Position numbers and translations under genes: made by a program | Shown here: positions 45,298 to 53,979 of the stretch, one piece after another | How positions within the stretch are numbered: the first letter of the stretch is position 1 | Layout: every line of letters begins with the position of its first letter | Assembly: GCA_030673825.1 (NCBI GenBank) | Contig: JAUTCS010000119.1 | Coordinates: forward strand, 1 to 64,000 | Reading direction: 5' to 3' | DNA length: 64,000 nucleotides | From: Verrucomicrobiota bacterium JB024 | GTDB taxonomy: Bacteria; Verrucomicrobiota; Verrucomicrobiia; Opitutales; Cerasicoccaceae | The notes under the pieces: model-generated | Told to the model about the DNA's origin: nothing | Seen by the model: the letters and a program-made list of their open reading frames with translations, nothing else | The model's database searches: none

Positions 45298-45311
45298 TGA
45301 GCATATGCTCA
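45298..45311. promoter_or_regulatory. Perfect 14-bp palindrome, putative DUF134 operator
   Basis: TGAGCATATGCTCA is fully symmetric and lies 20 bp before the NifX-like ATG at 45332, between divergent DUF134 and NifX-like genes. Its position at the promoter and the adjacent helix-turn-helix gene suggest autoregulation. Confidence 0.6.
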
Positions 45312-45331
45312 ATTCTAGCAAGCCCAAAGCC

Positions 45332-45703
45332 ATGCATATCTGTCTTCCCGTCCTCGACAACAACGGCCTGGAAAGCGCGGTTTCGCCGCACTTCGGCCAG
45401 GCGCCCGCGCACCTCATCGTGACCGACACGGGCGAGGTCATCCACTACGCGGAGAAATCCGGCTGCGACCACGGCTCCTGCACCCCGGTGGACGTGCTGG
45501 CGCGCTTCGACGTGCAGGCGGTGGTCTGCATGGGTCTGGGGCGCGGGGCGTTCTTCCGCCTGCGCGACCTCGGAGTCGAGGTTTTCCAGACCGAGGCCGC
45601 GACCGTGGCCGAGGCGCTCGATGCCTACCGGGCCCGCGAGCTTGCCCTCATGGGCGAAGACGGCCTGTGCCATGGCCACCACGATGGCGATTGCGATCAC
45701 TAG
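45332..45703 (+). CDS. NifX/NifB C-terminal-like protein (dinitrogenase cofactor family)
   Basis: A 123-aa product. MHICLPVLDNNGLESAVSPHF and FGQAPAHLIVTDTG are the family signature, as are VVCMGLGRGAFFRLRDLGVEVF and the loop with GCDHGSC. The C-terminus is His-rich (LCHGHHDGDCDH), a likely metal-binding tail. In nitrogen fixers such domains carry FeMo-co precursors, but no nif gene is here, so it more likely handles another metal-sulfur cluster. An ATG at 45305 would add 9 residues and overlap the palindrome, so the later start is preferred. Confidence 0.85.
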   Translation: MHICLPVLDNNGLESAVSPHFGQAPAHLIVTDTGEVIHYAEKSGCDHGSCTPVDVLARFDVQAVVCMGLGRGAFFRLRDLGVEVFQTEAATVAEALDAYRARELALMGEDGLCHGHHDGDCDH

Positions 45704-45754
45704 GCCGCAGACATTTTACCCACCCACTCCCCGCGCATTCCCCTGATCTCTCCC

Positions 45755-46597
45755 ATGCCCGACATCCGCATCACGCTGCTGACGGAAAACACTGCCAAGG
45801 GCCGGGGCATCCTTGGCGAACACGGGCTGGCCTACTGGATCGAGACCCCGGACGGTCCCGTGCTCTTCGATACCGGGCAGGGCCAGACGCTCTTCGCCAA
45901 CGCCGAACGCTGCGGGCTCGACCTCTCGCGCACCACGGCGGTCGTGCTCAGCCACGGGCACTACGACCACGTGGGCGGGTTGGAGGCGCTGCTCAAGGTC
46001 GCCCCGGCGGCCCGGGTCCACCTGCATCCCGACGCGCTCCGGCCCAAGTACTCGGGCACGGCAAACGGTCGTACCCAGCCGGTCAATCTCCCCTACCTCA
46101 CTGAGGGCCAGCTCCAGCGCGAAGCCGCCGGCTGCGTTTATAACCGCGCCCCCTCCCGGGTAAACGCTACCCTGCACCTCACCGGCGAAGTCCCCCGGAC
46201 CCACGCCTACGAGGACACCGGCGGCGCGTTTTATCTGGACCCGGAGGGGCGCAAGCCGGACCCGATCTACGACGACCAGTCGCTGTACTTCCAGACGCCG
46301 CAGGGGCCGGTGCTGATCCTCGGTTGCGCCCACGCCGGGGTGGTCAATACCATGCGCCATGTGGCCAAGCTGTGCGGGACGAACCACCTGCACGCCGTCA
46401 TCGGGGGCATGCACCTGCTGCACGCCGCTGATTTCCGGCTGGAAAAGACCTATGAGGTTTTCCGCGAAATGGGCGTCCAGCTGATCGCCCCGTGCCACTG
46501 CACCGGCCTGCGGGCCGTGGCGGGCTTCTGGAGTGCCTTCCCGGGGCACTGTGTCGAGGTCCACGCGGGCAAAACCTTTACCTTCATGGTGCCGTGA
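45755..46597 (+). CDS. MBL-fold metallo-hydrolase
   Basis: A 280-aa product. The metal site is VVLSHGHYDHVGG (HxHxDH), with further ligands in LGCAHAGVVN and IAPCHCTG. It starts MPDIRITLLTENTAKGRGIL, as in the branch that includes the pterin-linked archaeal enzyme (beta-ribofuranosylaminobenzene 5'-phosphate synthase-like). The substrate here is unknown. It follows the NifX-like gene by 51 bp and overlaps the DUF89 start (GTGA), so it is in an operon. Confidence 0.88.
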   Translation: MPDIRITLLTENTAKGRGILGEHGLAYWIETPDGPVLFDTGQGQTLFANAERCGLDLSRTTAVVLSHGHYDHVGGLEALLKVAPAARVHLHPDALRPKYSGTANGRTQPVNLPYLTEGQLQREAAGCVYNRAPSRVNATLHLTGEVPRTHAYEDTGGAFYLDPEGRKPDPIYDDQSLYFQTPQGPVLILGCAHAGVVNTMRHVAKLCGTNHLHAVIGGMHLLHAADFRLEKTYEVFREMGVQLIAPCHCTGLRAVAGFWSAFPGHCVEVHAGKTFTFMVP

Positions 46598-47478
46598 AAA
46601 CGACCATCGACTGTTTCAGTTGCTTCATCCGCCAAGGACTTCAGGCGGCCCGGCTGGCGGGGGCCAGCGAGCGACAGCAGGACTTGGTCGTGCGGGCCAT
46701 CATGGGACACCTGCTGGCGGGCGATCCGGACGAGTCGCCAGTCGAGCTGGCCCGCGCCGTTCAGCGCATCGTGCGCGAGATCACCGGGCGCAGCGACCCT
46801 TACGACGAGATCAAGGCCCGCAGCAACGCCCAGGCCGCGACCTGGCTGAAAACCCTCGAAAAACGCCCCGCCTCCCCCGCCGACCCGCTGGAGCACGCCG
46901 TACGGCTGGCCGTGGCGGGCAACATCATCGACTACGGCCCGCAGGCCGCCTTTGACCTGGAGGCGACGCTTGAGCGCTGCCTGAGCCAGCGTTTCGCCAT
47001 CGACCGGCTGCCGATGCTGCGCGAGCGGCTCAAACACGCCCGCACCCTCGCCTATCTGGCCGACAACGCCGGGGAGATCGTCTTTGACCGGCTGCTGCTG
47101 ACGCAGTTACTGAAGGAGTTCCCGCTGGAAAAGGTGCTCTTTGTCGTGCGCGAGGAGGTTTTTCTCAACGATGCGCTGACCGCCGATGCCGAAATCGTCG
47201 GTATCCGGGCGCTCGACCGGGTCGAACTCGTCCAGATGGGCCCCGGCAAACCTGCTTCGGACGCGCCCAGCCGTGCGGTCTGGGAGCGCCTGACCCACTG
47301 CGACGTGCGCCTGGCCAAGGGGCAGGCCAACGCCGAGTGCTTCGACACCGAACCGGACTTTTTTCTGCTGTTCATGGTCAAATGCGAGATGGTTGCACAG
47401 GCCCTAACGTCGAAAAACAGGGGCCAAATCCGCCTCGGCGACCTCGTGCTTGCGCACACGGGAGTTGACACGGACTGA
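46594..47478 (+). CDS. DUF89 / ARMT1-like metal-dependent phosphatase
   Basis: A 294-aa product. The GTG at 46594 overlaps the MBL stop and gives the family N-terminus KTTIDCFSCFIRQGLQAARL, with the paired cysteines (C-x-x-C) seen in one DUF89 branch. The active site signature is YLADNAGEIVFDRLLL, with Asp/Asn ligands, and FVVREEVFLNDAL follows. Family members dephosphorylate damaged or over-phosphorylated metabolites with Co2+, Ni2+ or Mn2+. The physiological substrate here is unknown. It is the last gene of the DUF134-linked operon. Confidence 0.88.
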   Translation: MKTTIDCFSCFIRQGLQAARLAGASERQQDLVVRAIMGHLLAGDPDESPVELARAVQRIVREITGRSDPYDEIKARSNAQAATWLKTLEKRPASPADPLEHAVRLAVAGNIIDYGPQAAFDLEATLERCLSQRFAIDRLPMLRERLKHARTLAYLADNAGEIVFDRLLLTQLLKEFPLEKVLFVVREEVFLNDALTADAEIVGIRALDRVELVQMGPGKPASDAPSRAVWERLTHCDVRLAKGQANAECFDTEPDFFLLFMVKCEMVAQALTSKNRGQIRLGDLVLAHTGVDTD

Positions 47479-47589
47479 ACTTTGGCATCACTCCTGCATG
47501 GAATGGACTCCGTTTGCCCACCCGGCTGACGGACTTTTTATGAACCAATCGCAAGGGTGCCTGACTCAATGAGGCGTCCGTCAACAGCC

Positions 47590-49089
47590 ATGAGGTTACG
47601 CCTGATCATCCTGTTTGCCCTTTGCGGGCTCTCATCCCTTGCCGCCTTCGAACGCCGCGAGATCAACCTGGACTACGTCACAGGGATCGCCCGCGACCTC
47701 GCCGCTCAGCCCTATGCCAGCCCAAAGGCCGAACTCCCGCCCGAGCTGGCCGCGCTGGACTTCGACGGATACCGTCGCATCCGCTTCAACAAGGACAAGG
47801 CGCTGTGGAAAACGCCCGGGCTGCCCTTCCAGGTCGATTTCTTCCACAACGGGTACATCTACCCCGAGACGGTCGAGATCTATGAGTACAGCGACACGCA
47901 CTCGCAGCGCATCCCGTACGTAAAGGACTTTTTCAATTTCGACCTGATCGGCGTCAATCCCGACGACTGGGACCTCCAGGGTTACGCCGGGCTGCGTATC
48001 CGTGCTCCGCTGAACAAACCCGACGTCTTTGACGACGTGCTGGTCTTTCAGGGAGCCTCGTACTTTCGCGCCCTGGCCCGCGACCAGTACTACGGGCTCT
48101 CCGCGCGCGGTCTGGCCGTGGGCACCGGCGGTGCGAACGAGGAGTTCCCACGCTTCAGCCGTTTCTGGCTAAGAAAGCCCGCTCCGGACGCCCGTTCACT
48201 GGAAATGCTCGCCCTGTTGGAGGGCCCGAGCGTGACCGGCGCGTACAGGTTCGTGCTGACCCCCGGCGAGATCACGCAGATTGACACCACGGCCCGCATT
48301 TTCCGCCGTCAGGATGCCCGCGGGGACATTTACTTCGCGCCGCTGACGAGTATGTTCTGGTACGGCGAGGCCCGCGACAAGCTCTCCGGCGACTGGCGCC
48401 CCGAGGTCCACGACTCCGACGGGCTCCTTATCCATGCGGGTAACAACTGGAGCTGGCGTCCCCTCTCCAACTACCCCGGCAACCACCTGACCGCCATCCC
48501 CGTGGACAAGCTTCACGGCTTCGGCCTGCTCCAGCGGGACCGGCTGTTCGCCAATTATCAGGACCTGGGCGAACGCTACGACCTGCGCCCCTCCGTCTGG
48601 GTCCAGACCCACGGCACCTGGCCCGCGGGCGACGTCATGCTCTTCGAGTTTCACCAGGACCAGGAGACGGTGGACAACATCGTCGCCTTTTTCCGCCCCA
48701 CCACCGAGCCCCAGCCCGGCCAGCCCTACGAGCTGGGCTACACGCTCAACTTCCAGTTCGACGAGCCCGGTAACGACCACGAGCGGGTGGAGGCGTCCCG
48801 CATCGGCCGTTCGCTGCACTTTGACGGCGCCACGACATTCATCGTGGACTTTTCCGCCCCGGACAAGTTCAAGCCGGTTGAAATCCGCGACCTCAAGGCC
48901 CGGCTCTCCGCCGAGGGCGCGGAGATCGTTCAGGAGCCACAAATTATCTATAACCCTGTCACTTCCGGCCTGCGCGTACACTTTGATCTGCGCGCCCTGC
49001 CGGACACGCCGCTGGCCGACCTCAAGCTGCAACTGATGCGCGGGGACAAGCCGATCAGCGAGATGTGGATCTACCAATGGCGACCCTGA
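47590..49089 (+). CDS. opgG: Glucan biosynthesis protein OpgG
   Basis: About 499 aa started at 47590, which puts a signal peptide (MRLRLIILFALCGLSSLAAF) at the N-terminus; ATG at 47569 and GTG at 47557 are also in frame. MdoG/OpgG features: YRRIRFNKDKALWKTPGLPF, FFHNGYIYPETVEIYEY, QGASYFRALARDQYYGLSARG and RPSVWVQTHGTWPAGDVMLFE. It is a periplasmic protein needed to make osmoregulated periplasmic glucans, probably trimming or branching the beta-glucan. Its end overlaps the next gene by 13 nt. Confidence 0.9.
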   Translation: MRLRLIILFALCGLSSLAAFERREINLDYVTGIARDLAAQPYASPKAELPPELAALDFDGYRRIRFNKDKALWKTPGLPFQVDFFHNGYIYPETVEIYEYSDTHSQRIPYVKDFFNFDLIGVNPDDWDLQGYAGLRIRAPLNKPDVFDDVLVFQGASYFRALARDQYYGLSARGLAVGTGGANEEFPRFSRFWLRKPAPDARSLEMLALLEGPSVTGAYRFVLTPGEITQIDTTARIFRRQDARGDIYFAPLTSMFWYGEARDKLSGDWRPEVHDSDGLLIHAGNNWSWRPLSNYPGNHLTAIPVDKLHGFGLLQRDRLFANYQDLGERYDLRPSVWVQTHGTWPAGDVMLFEFHQDQETVDNIVAFFRPTTEPQPGQPYELGYTLNFQFDEPGNDHERVEASRIGRSLHFDGATTFIVDFSAPDKFKPVEIRDLKARLSAEGAEIVQEPQIIYNPVTSGLRVHFDLRALPDTPLADLKLQLMRGDKPISEMWIYQWRP

Positions 49090-49640
49090 GCAACGCGCAC
49101 CCCGACCTGGCGGCCTGGGACCGAGCCTACCGCAAGGTGGCTCTCCTCCTGCGCGCTTACCAGGTGGAGAATGCCTACGTACGCCACGAACTGGCGCGCG
49201 AGATCGTGCAGGAGACCCTGCACGCGCTGCCCGAGGGGCACGAGCCCGAGGCCCTCGCAGTGGAAAACCTGCGCCGCCGCCTCTCCGCCTGGTTGCGGCG
49301 GCTCAACGACGCCACGGACGACAAGGGCCGCAACGGCTACACCGAGGCCCGCATGTTAACCATCGTGCAGGCCTCACGGATCGTTCAGCGCTGGCCCCAG
49401 CACTTTCTCGGCACGGGCGAATTCGAGCCCGAGCTGCTCCAGGCCGTGCGCGAGGCGCGTATCGTCGGGGTGCCCAACCTGCACCGCGCCTCCATCGGCG
49501 TGCCCCAGATCCAGTTCGAAACCGTGAGCGACGTGGCCGAGGGCACGCGCCGCCTGTTCAGCAACTCGATCCTGCGCATCTGCACCTTTGTCGCCATTGT
49601 GGGCGCGGGAATCGCCACCGTCATTTACCTCGCCCGATGA
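49077..49640 (+). CDS. Unrecognised tail-anchored protein between opgG and opgH
   Basis: A 187-aa protein. The first 160 residues are soluble and helical with many charged residues (RAYRKVALLLRAYQVENAYV, ENLRRRLSAWLRRLNDATDD). The last 20 are a membrane helix (ILRICTFVAIVGAGIATVIYL). The start at 49077 lies inside the opgG 3' end and the stop overlaps the opgH start as ATGA, so the three genes form a tightly coupled unit. A role in coupling OpgH and OpgG is likely from position alone. No family is recognised. Confidence 0.75.
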   Translation: MATLSNAHPDLAAWDRAYRKVALLLRAYQVENAYVRHELAREIVQETLHALPEGHEPEALAVENLRRRLSAWLRRLNDATDDKGRNGYTEARMLTIVQASRIVQRWPQHFLGTGEFEPELLQAVREARIVGVPNLHRASIGVPQIQFETVSDVAEGTRRLFSNSILRICTFVAIVGAGIATVIYLAR

Positions 49641-51781
49641 GCGCCGAACCGCAGTCCACCTCCACCACCCCGGCCGGGGGCTTCGCCCGTCCGCTGTTCT
49701 TCGGGCTGCACGCGGTCCTGACGGTCTGCGCCGGGGCCATCTACTGGGACCTGCTCAACCGTGCGGGCTTCACCGCCACGAGTTTCCTGCTGCTGGTGCT
49801 CTTCGTCATTCTTTTCGCGCACATCACCTTTGGCTTTCTCCAGCCGCTTTTCGGGCTGGTCATCGCCCTGCGCGGGAACGACCCGCGCAGCATCACCCGC
49901 ACCGTCGATCTCGACCAGGACCCCGCCACGATCAAGCTCACCAGCCGAACCGCGCTGATCTTTCCCATCTATAACGAAGACCCCGACCGGTTCTTCGCGG
50001 GGGTGGAGACCGTTTACCGCCGCCTCAAGGCCCTCGGTCAGATCGAGCACTATGACGTCTTTGTCCTGAGCGACTCCACCGACGCGGACAACTGGATCGC
50101 CGAGGAGATCGCCTGGAACGAAACCGCCGTCCGCCTCGGTGCGCACGGCAAGCTCTTCTACCGCCGCCGCCGCAACAACATCAACCAGAAGTCCGGCAAC
50201 GTGTCCGACTTCTGCCGCCGCTGGGCGGGCTCCTACGACTACATGCTGTGCTTCGACGCGGACAGCCTGATGAGCGGCGAGTGCATCGTGCGCATGACCG
50301 AGATGATCGAGCGCAACCCGCAGGTGGGCATCCTCCAGACCATGCCCGGCCTGCTCAACGGTCGCACGCTTCTGGCGCGGCTCCAGCAGTTCACCAACCG
50401 CGTGCACGGGCACCTCTCCGGGGCCGGACTCAACGCCTGGCAGCAGGACTACGGCAACTACTGGGGCCACAACGCCATCATCCGCTTAAAGCCGTTCCTG
50501 AAGTACTGCACGCTGCCTGAGTTGCCGGGGGTGGAGCCCCTGGGCGGGCGCGTGCTCAGCCACGACTTCGTCGAGGCGATGCTCATGCACAAGGCAGGCT
50601 ACGAGGTCTGGCTGGCCTACGACCTGTGCGGCAGCTACGAGGAGATGCCCCCCACCCTCATCGACATGGCCAAGCGCGACCGGCGCTGGTGCCAGGGCAA
50701 CCTCCAGCACGCCTGGCTGGTGCTCTTCGGCAAGATTCCTTACCTGAGCCGCATTCACATGGTCAACGGCATCATGGGCTACATCTCCTCGCCCCTGTGG
50801 CTGCTCTTTCTCGGGCTGGTCACGCTGGCCACCTACCGCTGGGTTGGCAGCGACCTCACCCTTGTCGTCCGCGACAGCGCCTTTTCGTTTATGCCCGAGA
50901 CGCTCGCCGAGCAGGGGCTGCTCCTGCTCGGACTGACCGCGTTCATGATCTTCGGCCCCAAGCTGATGACCCTCGCCTGGCTGGCGTTCCGCCCGGGCGT
51001 GGCAAGGAGCTTCGGCGGATGGCCACGGGCGGCGGCCTCCGTGCTGTGCGAAATCTTCTTTTTTACCCTCATCGCCCCGTCGATGATGCTCTTTCACAGC
51101 GGCTTCGTCCTCACCATCCTGCTGGGGCAGAAAGTCAAGTGGTCCACCCAGGTGCGTGACTCCGGAGACGGCACCCCATGGCGGGCCGCGCTGGCCGCAC
51201 AGGGCGGGCACCTCGTGGTCGGCCTGCTGTGGGGGGCACTGGCCTGGACGGTCAGCCCGACGCTTTTCTGGTGGATGAGCCCGGTCCTGCTGGGCTGGCT
51301 GTTGGCCGTGCCACTTTCTGTCTATACCAGCCGCGAAAGCGCCGGGCAGTGGTTCCGCCGCCGTGGACTGTTGCTCACCCCCGAAGAGACCGAACCCTCG
51401 CCCGAGGTGTGCGAGTTGCGTTCCCTGACCGCCGAGGGGCCGCAGATGCCCGCGCACATGGAACGCTTTGAAGACATCGGCCTGCTCGGTGTCGTGCTCG
51501 ACCCGTATATCAACGCCCTGCACGGCCTGCTCATGCGCGAGAAGTCCCAACCGGACCCGAACGTGCGCGAGACCCTGCGCAAGCTGGAGCACAAGCTCCT
51601 GCAAGAAGGCGCCGAGGCGCTCAACAACGCCGAAAAGATGCGCCTGCTGCTCGACTACGAATCCATCGTACGCCTGCACAAGCAGGTCTGGTCCCAGCCG
51701 GACCACCGGCTCAGCCCCTGGTGGCAACAGGCCAGCCGCAGCTACACCTACCGGATGCTCTTCCACCAGCGCGGGGAGTAG
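49637..51781 (+). CDS. opgH: Glucosyltransferase OpgH
   Basis: A 714-aa membrane glycosyltransferase (GT2). Two N-terminal helices, then the catalytic domain: VFVLSDSTDADNW, RRRNNINQKSGNVSDF, YDYMLCFDADSLMSGE (Asp-x-Asp metal site), YWGHNAIIR, VEAMLMHKAG and DRRWCQGNLQHAW (the RW motif), then several helices. It polymerises UDP-glucose into the linear beta-1,2-glucan backbone at the inner membrane. It is the third gene of the opgG - X - opgH unit. Confidence 0.93.
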   Translation: MSAEPQSTSTTPAGGFARPLFFGLHAVLTVCAGAIYWDLLNRAGFTATSFLLLVLFVILFAHITFGFLQPLFGLVIALRGNDPRSITRTVDLDQDPATIKLTSRTALIFPIYNEDPDRFFAGVETVYRRLKALGQIEHYDVFVLSDSTDADNWIAEEIAWNETAVRLGAHGKLFYRRRRNNINQKSGNVSDFCRRWAGSYDYMLCFDADSLMSGECIVRMTEMIERNPQVGILQTMPGLLNGRTLLARLQQFTNRVHGHLSGAGLNAWQQDYGNYWGHNAIIRLKPFLKYCTLPELPGVEPLGGRVLSHDFVEAMLMHKAGYEVWLAYDLCGSYEEMPPTLIDMAKRDRRWCQGNLQHAWLVLFGKIPYLSRIHMVNGIMGYISSPLWLLFLGLVTLATYRWVGSDLTLVVRDSAFSFMPETLAEQGLLLLGLTAFMIFGPKLMTLAWLAFRPGVARSFGGWPRAAASVLCEIFFFTLIAPSMMLFHSGFVLTILLGQKVKWSTQVRDSGDGTPWRAALAAQGGHLVVGLLWGALAWTVSPTLFWWMSPVLLGWLLAVPLSVYTSRESAGQWFRRRGLLLTPEETEPSPEVCELRSLTAEGPQMPAHMERFEDIGLLGVVLDPYINALHGLLMREKSQPDPNVRETLRKLEHKLLQEGAEALNNAEKMRLLLDYESIVRLHKQVWSQPDHRLSPWWQQASRSYTYRMLFHQRGE

Positions 51782-51975
51782 GCCTCGGTCCGATATCGCC
51801 GCATTATCTGAACAGGCCCCTTGGGCGGCGTCTTTTATGGAGCCCGACAGGGCACATAATACCCCGGCCTCAGCTGCGATTACCCCCGGAATAGTATTGA
51901 GACAAGGGGCCTATCCGTGGTTATATCACGCCGGTTGCCTCGCCCACAGACCACCCTCCTTACCGCCCGGCTGAC

Positions 51976-52851
51976 ATGACCAGAATCGTTGCCACTCTTC
52001 TCGCCCTTGCCCTTACCGCCGGCAGTCTTTCCGCCCAGCACCCCACCGGGAGCCCAGACGAGACAATGTTCAGGCTCCCTTCGATTGTCGGGATGCGGCT
52101 GAAGTTCATGGAGCGCCAGAGCGAAGAGGTGCAGGCGCGCTACGCCGATGTCATTAGCTACCTCAAGGCACTCGAAGGCAATCCCGACCTGGCCCGGGAT
52201 TCGGAGGCGGTCGCGCGGGACTTTGGCCCGCAGGCGGCGATTCTCAACCGGGCGCTGGCCTCGGCCTGTTTTGATCAGCCCTACCTCGGCAACGATGCCG
52301 ATGAGTGGGTACGCCTGTGCCCGCCGGCCTTCTGGTCGTTCATGCCAATGGGTGCGCGAAACCGCGAGGCCGAAAGAACGATATACAACGACTACTGGCT
52401 GGCCTTCGCCAATGCCGACCGGCACTCGGAAGTCGACTGGGAGTATTTTGTGAACTCGGTCCAGCGGTACGGATACTGGTTCAGGGACCCGGTCGCGTCA
52501 CTGAGCTGGTGCCATATCCTCCTGCGCGCCGAAGGCGAGACCAAGCAGAAACTTTGGGACAAGCTGAAGGATGCATACTGCGCCGATCCCACGTATTTCC
52601 GCTACGCGGCCCTGCCGCTGATCCAGCAGCAGTGGAGGCTGTCCTCGATGCTCAGCCGCCGCCGGGCGGAGGTTTCAAACCAGTTCCGGGAGCAAACTGA
52701 AAGCGGGCTGAAGCTCAGCCTGCTGGACACCACCGAGGCCAATCAGATATTCAGCACGCTCTTCAAGGAGTATCAGACCCGGTACCTGGGGACCTACACG
52801 CTCGATGATTATCTGGAGAGCATCTACAAGGAGCCCAGGCAGTCCAAATAG
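51976..52851 (+). CDS. Secreted protein of unknown family, paralogue A
   Basis: A 291-aa product with signal peptide (MTRIVATLLALALTAGSLSAQ). The mature part is helical with no catalytic motif. Its YLGNDADEWVRLCPPAFW and NDYWLAFANA segments are mirrored in the next gene (YLGNNADTWVYACPPVFW, SDYLLAFANA), with similar order and length, so they are tandem paralogues. The gap before it (51782-51975) shows no gene. No domain family is recognised. Confidence 0.7.
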   Translation: MTRIVATLLALALTAGSLSAQHPTGSPDETMFRLPSIVGMRLKFMERQSEEVQARYADVISYLKALEGNPDLARDSEAVARDFGPQAAILNRALASACFDQPYLGNDADEWVRLCPPAFWSFMPMGARNREAERTIYNDYWLAFANADRHSEVDWEYFVNSVQRYGYWFRDPVASLSWCHILLRAEGETKQKLWDKLKDAYCADPTYFRYAALPLIQQQWRLSSMLSRRRAEVSNQFREQTESGLKLSLLDTTEANQIFSTLFKEYQTRYLGTYTLDDYLESIYKEPRQSK

Positions 52852-52877
52852 AGCCCTCCTGTCGTTCAACCGTCTTC

Positions 52878-53837
52878 ATGATGAACCCTACCCCTGCCCA
52901 TCCGCGCTTCTCCCGCCGTCTGCTGCCCGTGCTCCTGCTCGCCCTGACGCATCTCCTGGGCGCGGGGCTTCACGCCGCGTCGGCTCCGCCGGAGGAGATC
53001 ATTGCCCAGCTCGCCGCCAAACGGCTGGAAGCGTTCCAGTGGTACAGCGCCGCCCAGCAGAGCGAATACCACGGCCTGATCCGCTATCTGTCCCTCATCG
53101 CCAGCGATCCGGCCCAAGTTCAGCAATTGAGTGACATCGGTAAAGAATACGGCGACTATGCCGAAGCGCTCAACCGGAGCCTGCTCTCGGCCTTTTACGA
53201 CCAGCGCTACCTCGGCAACAATGCCGACACCTGGGTCTATGCCTGCCCGCCTGTTTTCTGGGACTTGGACGATGTGATGACCAAGTCTCCCCAGGCCGCC
53301 GCCATCATGTTCTCGGATTACCTCCTCGCCTTCGCCAATGCCAGCCCCGAGCGCCGAAACGAAACCACTTGGGGCAATTACAAACGCATGCTGCATCTGG
53401 CCAATTTTATCTTTTGGAGGAATTCCTATCAGCAGGACGAAAACGAACCGCCCTCGCCCAAGCTCAGCGAACTCGATGTCCTCAATGTCTGCCGCATCGT
53501 GCCGGAAACCGGAGAGGAAGAGATGGAGCGTGTCTCCCGGTTCCTCAGCGGTGCCTGGAGCAGCTCGCCTCATCTCTACCAGCTCGCCGCTCTCCCCCTG
53601 GCGGGTAGTTCCCTGCTGGAGATCAATACCAACCCCGCCGTGAGTGCGGCCCGGCAACGGTTCAGCCAGCTTACGGACGAAGGAATGAGGATTGAGCGCC
53701 TGGATTCGCGCGCGGTAAAGGCCATCTTTCCGGGCATCATCACCCCCGACCACCTCCGTCGGCTGTACGTCTATCGTCCCGATGAAAAGAGGGACTACCG
53801 CAGCGAGCTCCTGGCGGCCATCTACTCGGGCTCCTGA
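52878..53837 (+). CDS. Secreted protein of unknown family, paralogue B
   Basis: A 319-aa product with a signal peptide (RRLLPVLLLALTHLLGAGLHA). It shares the motif YLGNNADTWVYACPPVFW and SDYLLAFANA with the preceding gene, 26 bp upstream; a segment before the motif (ALNRSLLSAFYDQR) also aligns (ILNRALASACFDQP). Conserved tryptophans and a Cys-Pro-Pro turn suggest a compact helical periplasmic fold. The function is unknown. Confidence 0.7.
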   Translation: MMNPTPAHPRFSRRLLPVLLLALTHLLGAGLHAASAPPEEIIAQLAAKRLEAFQWYSAAQQSEYHGLIRYLSLIASDPAQVQQLSDIGKEYGDYAEALNRSLLSAFYDQRYLGNNADTWVYACPPVFWDLDDVMTKSPQAAAIMFSDYLLAFANASPERRNETTWGNYKRMLHLANFIFWRNSYQQDENEPPSPKLSELDVLNVCRIVPETGEEEMERVSRFLSGAWSSSPHLYQLAALPLAGSSLLEINTNPAVSAARQRFSQLTDEGMRIERLDSRAVKAIFPGIITPDHLRRLYVYRPDEKRDYRSELLAAIYSGS

Positions 53838-53979
53838 AAAGCCTCCCCCCACAAAAAAGCAGGAAAAAGGCTCATAGCTCCCAGAAGCGGAGTAATATTT
53901 TGCGTGCGCACCAACGGACGGCTTGACCCGCACGCGGAAACAGGCGTAATGACAAGTGCTTTTCAAGGGGTGTAAAAGC

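Noticed and set aside
45332-47478. Nitrogen fixation locus
   Set aside because: Only a NifX-like carrier domain is present; there are no nifHDK, nifE, nifN or nifB genes in the window.
47569-47589. Earlier OpgG starts
   Set aside because: They would place charged residues before the signal peptide without a better ribosome-binding box, although they cannot be excluded.
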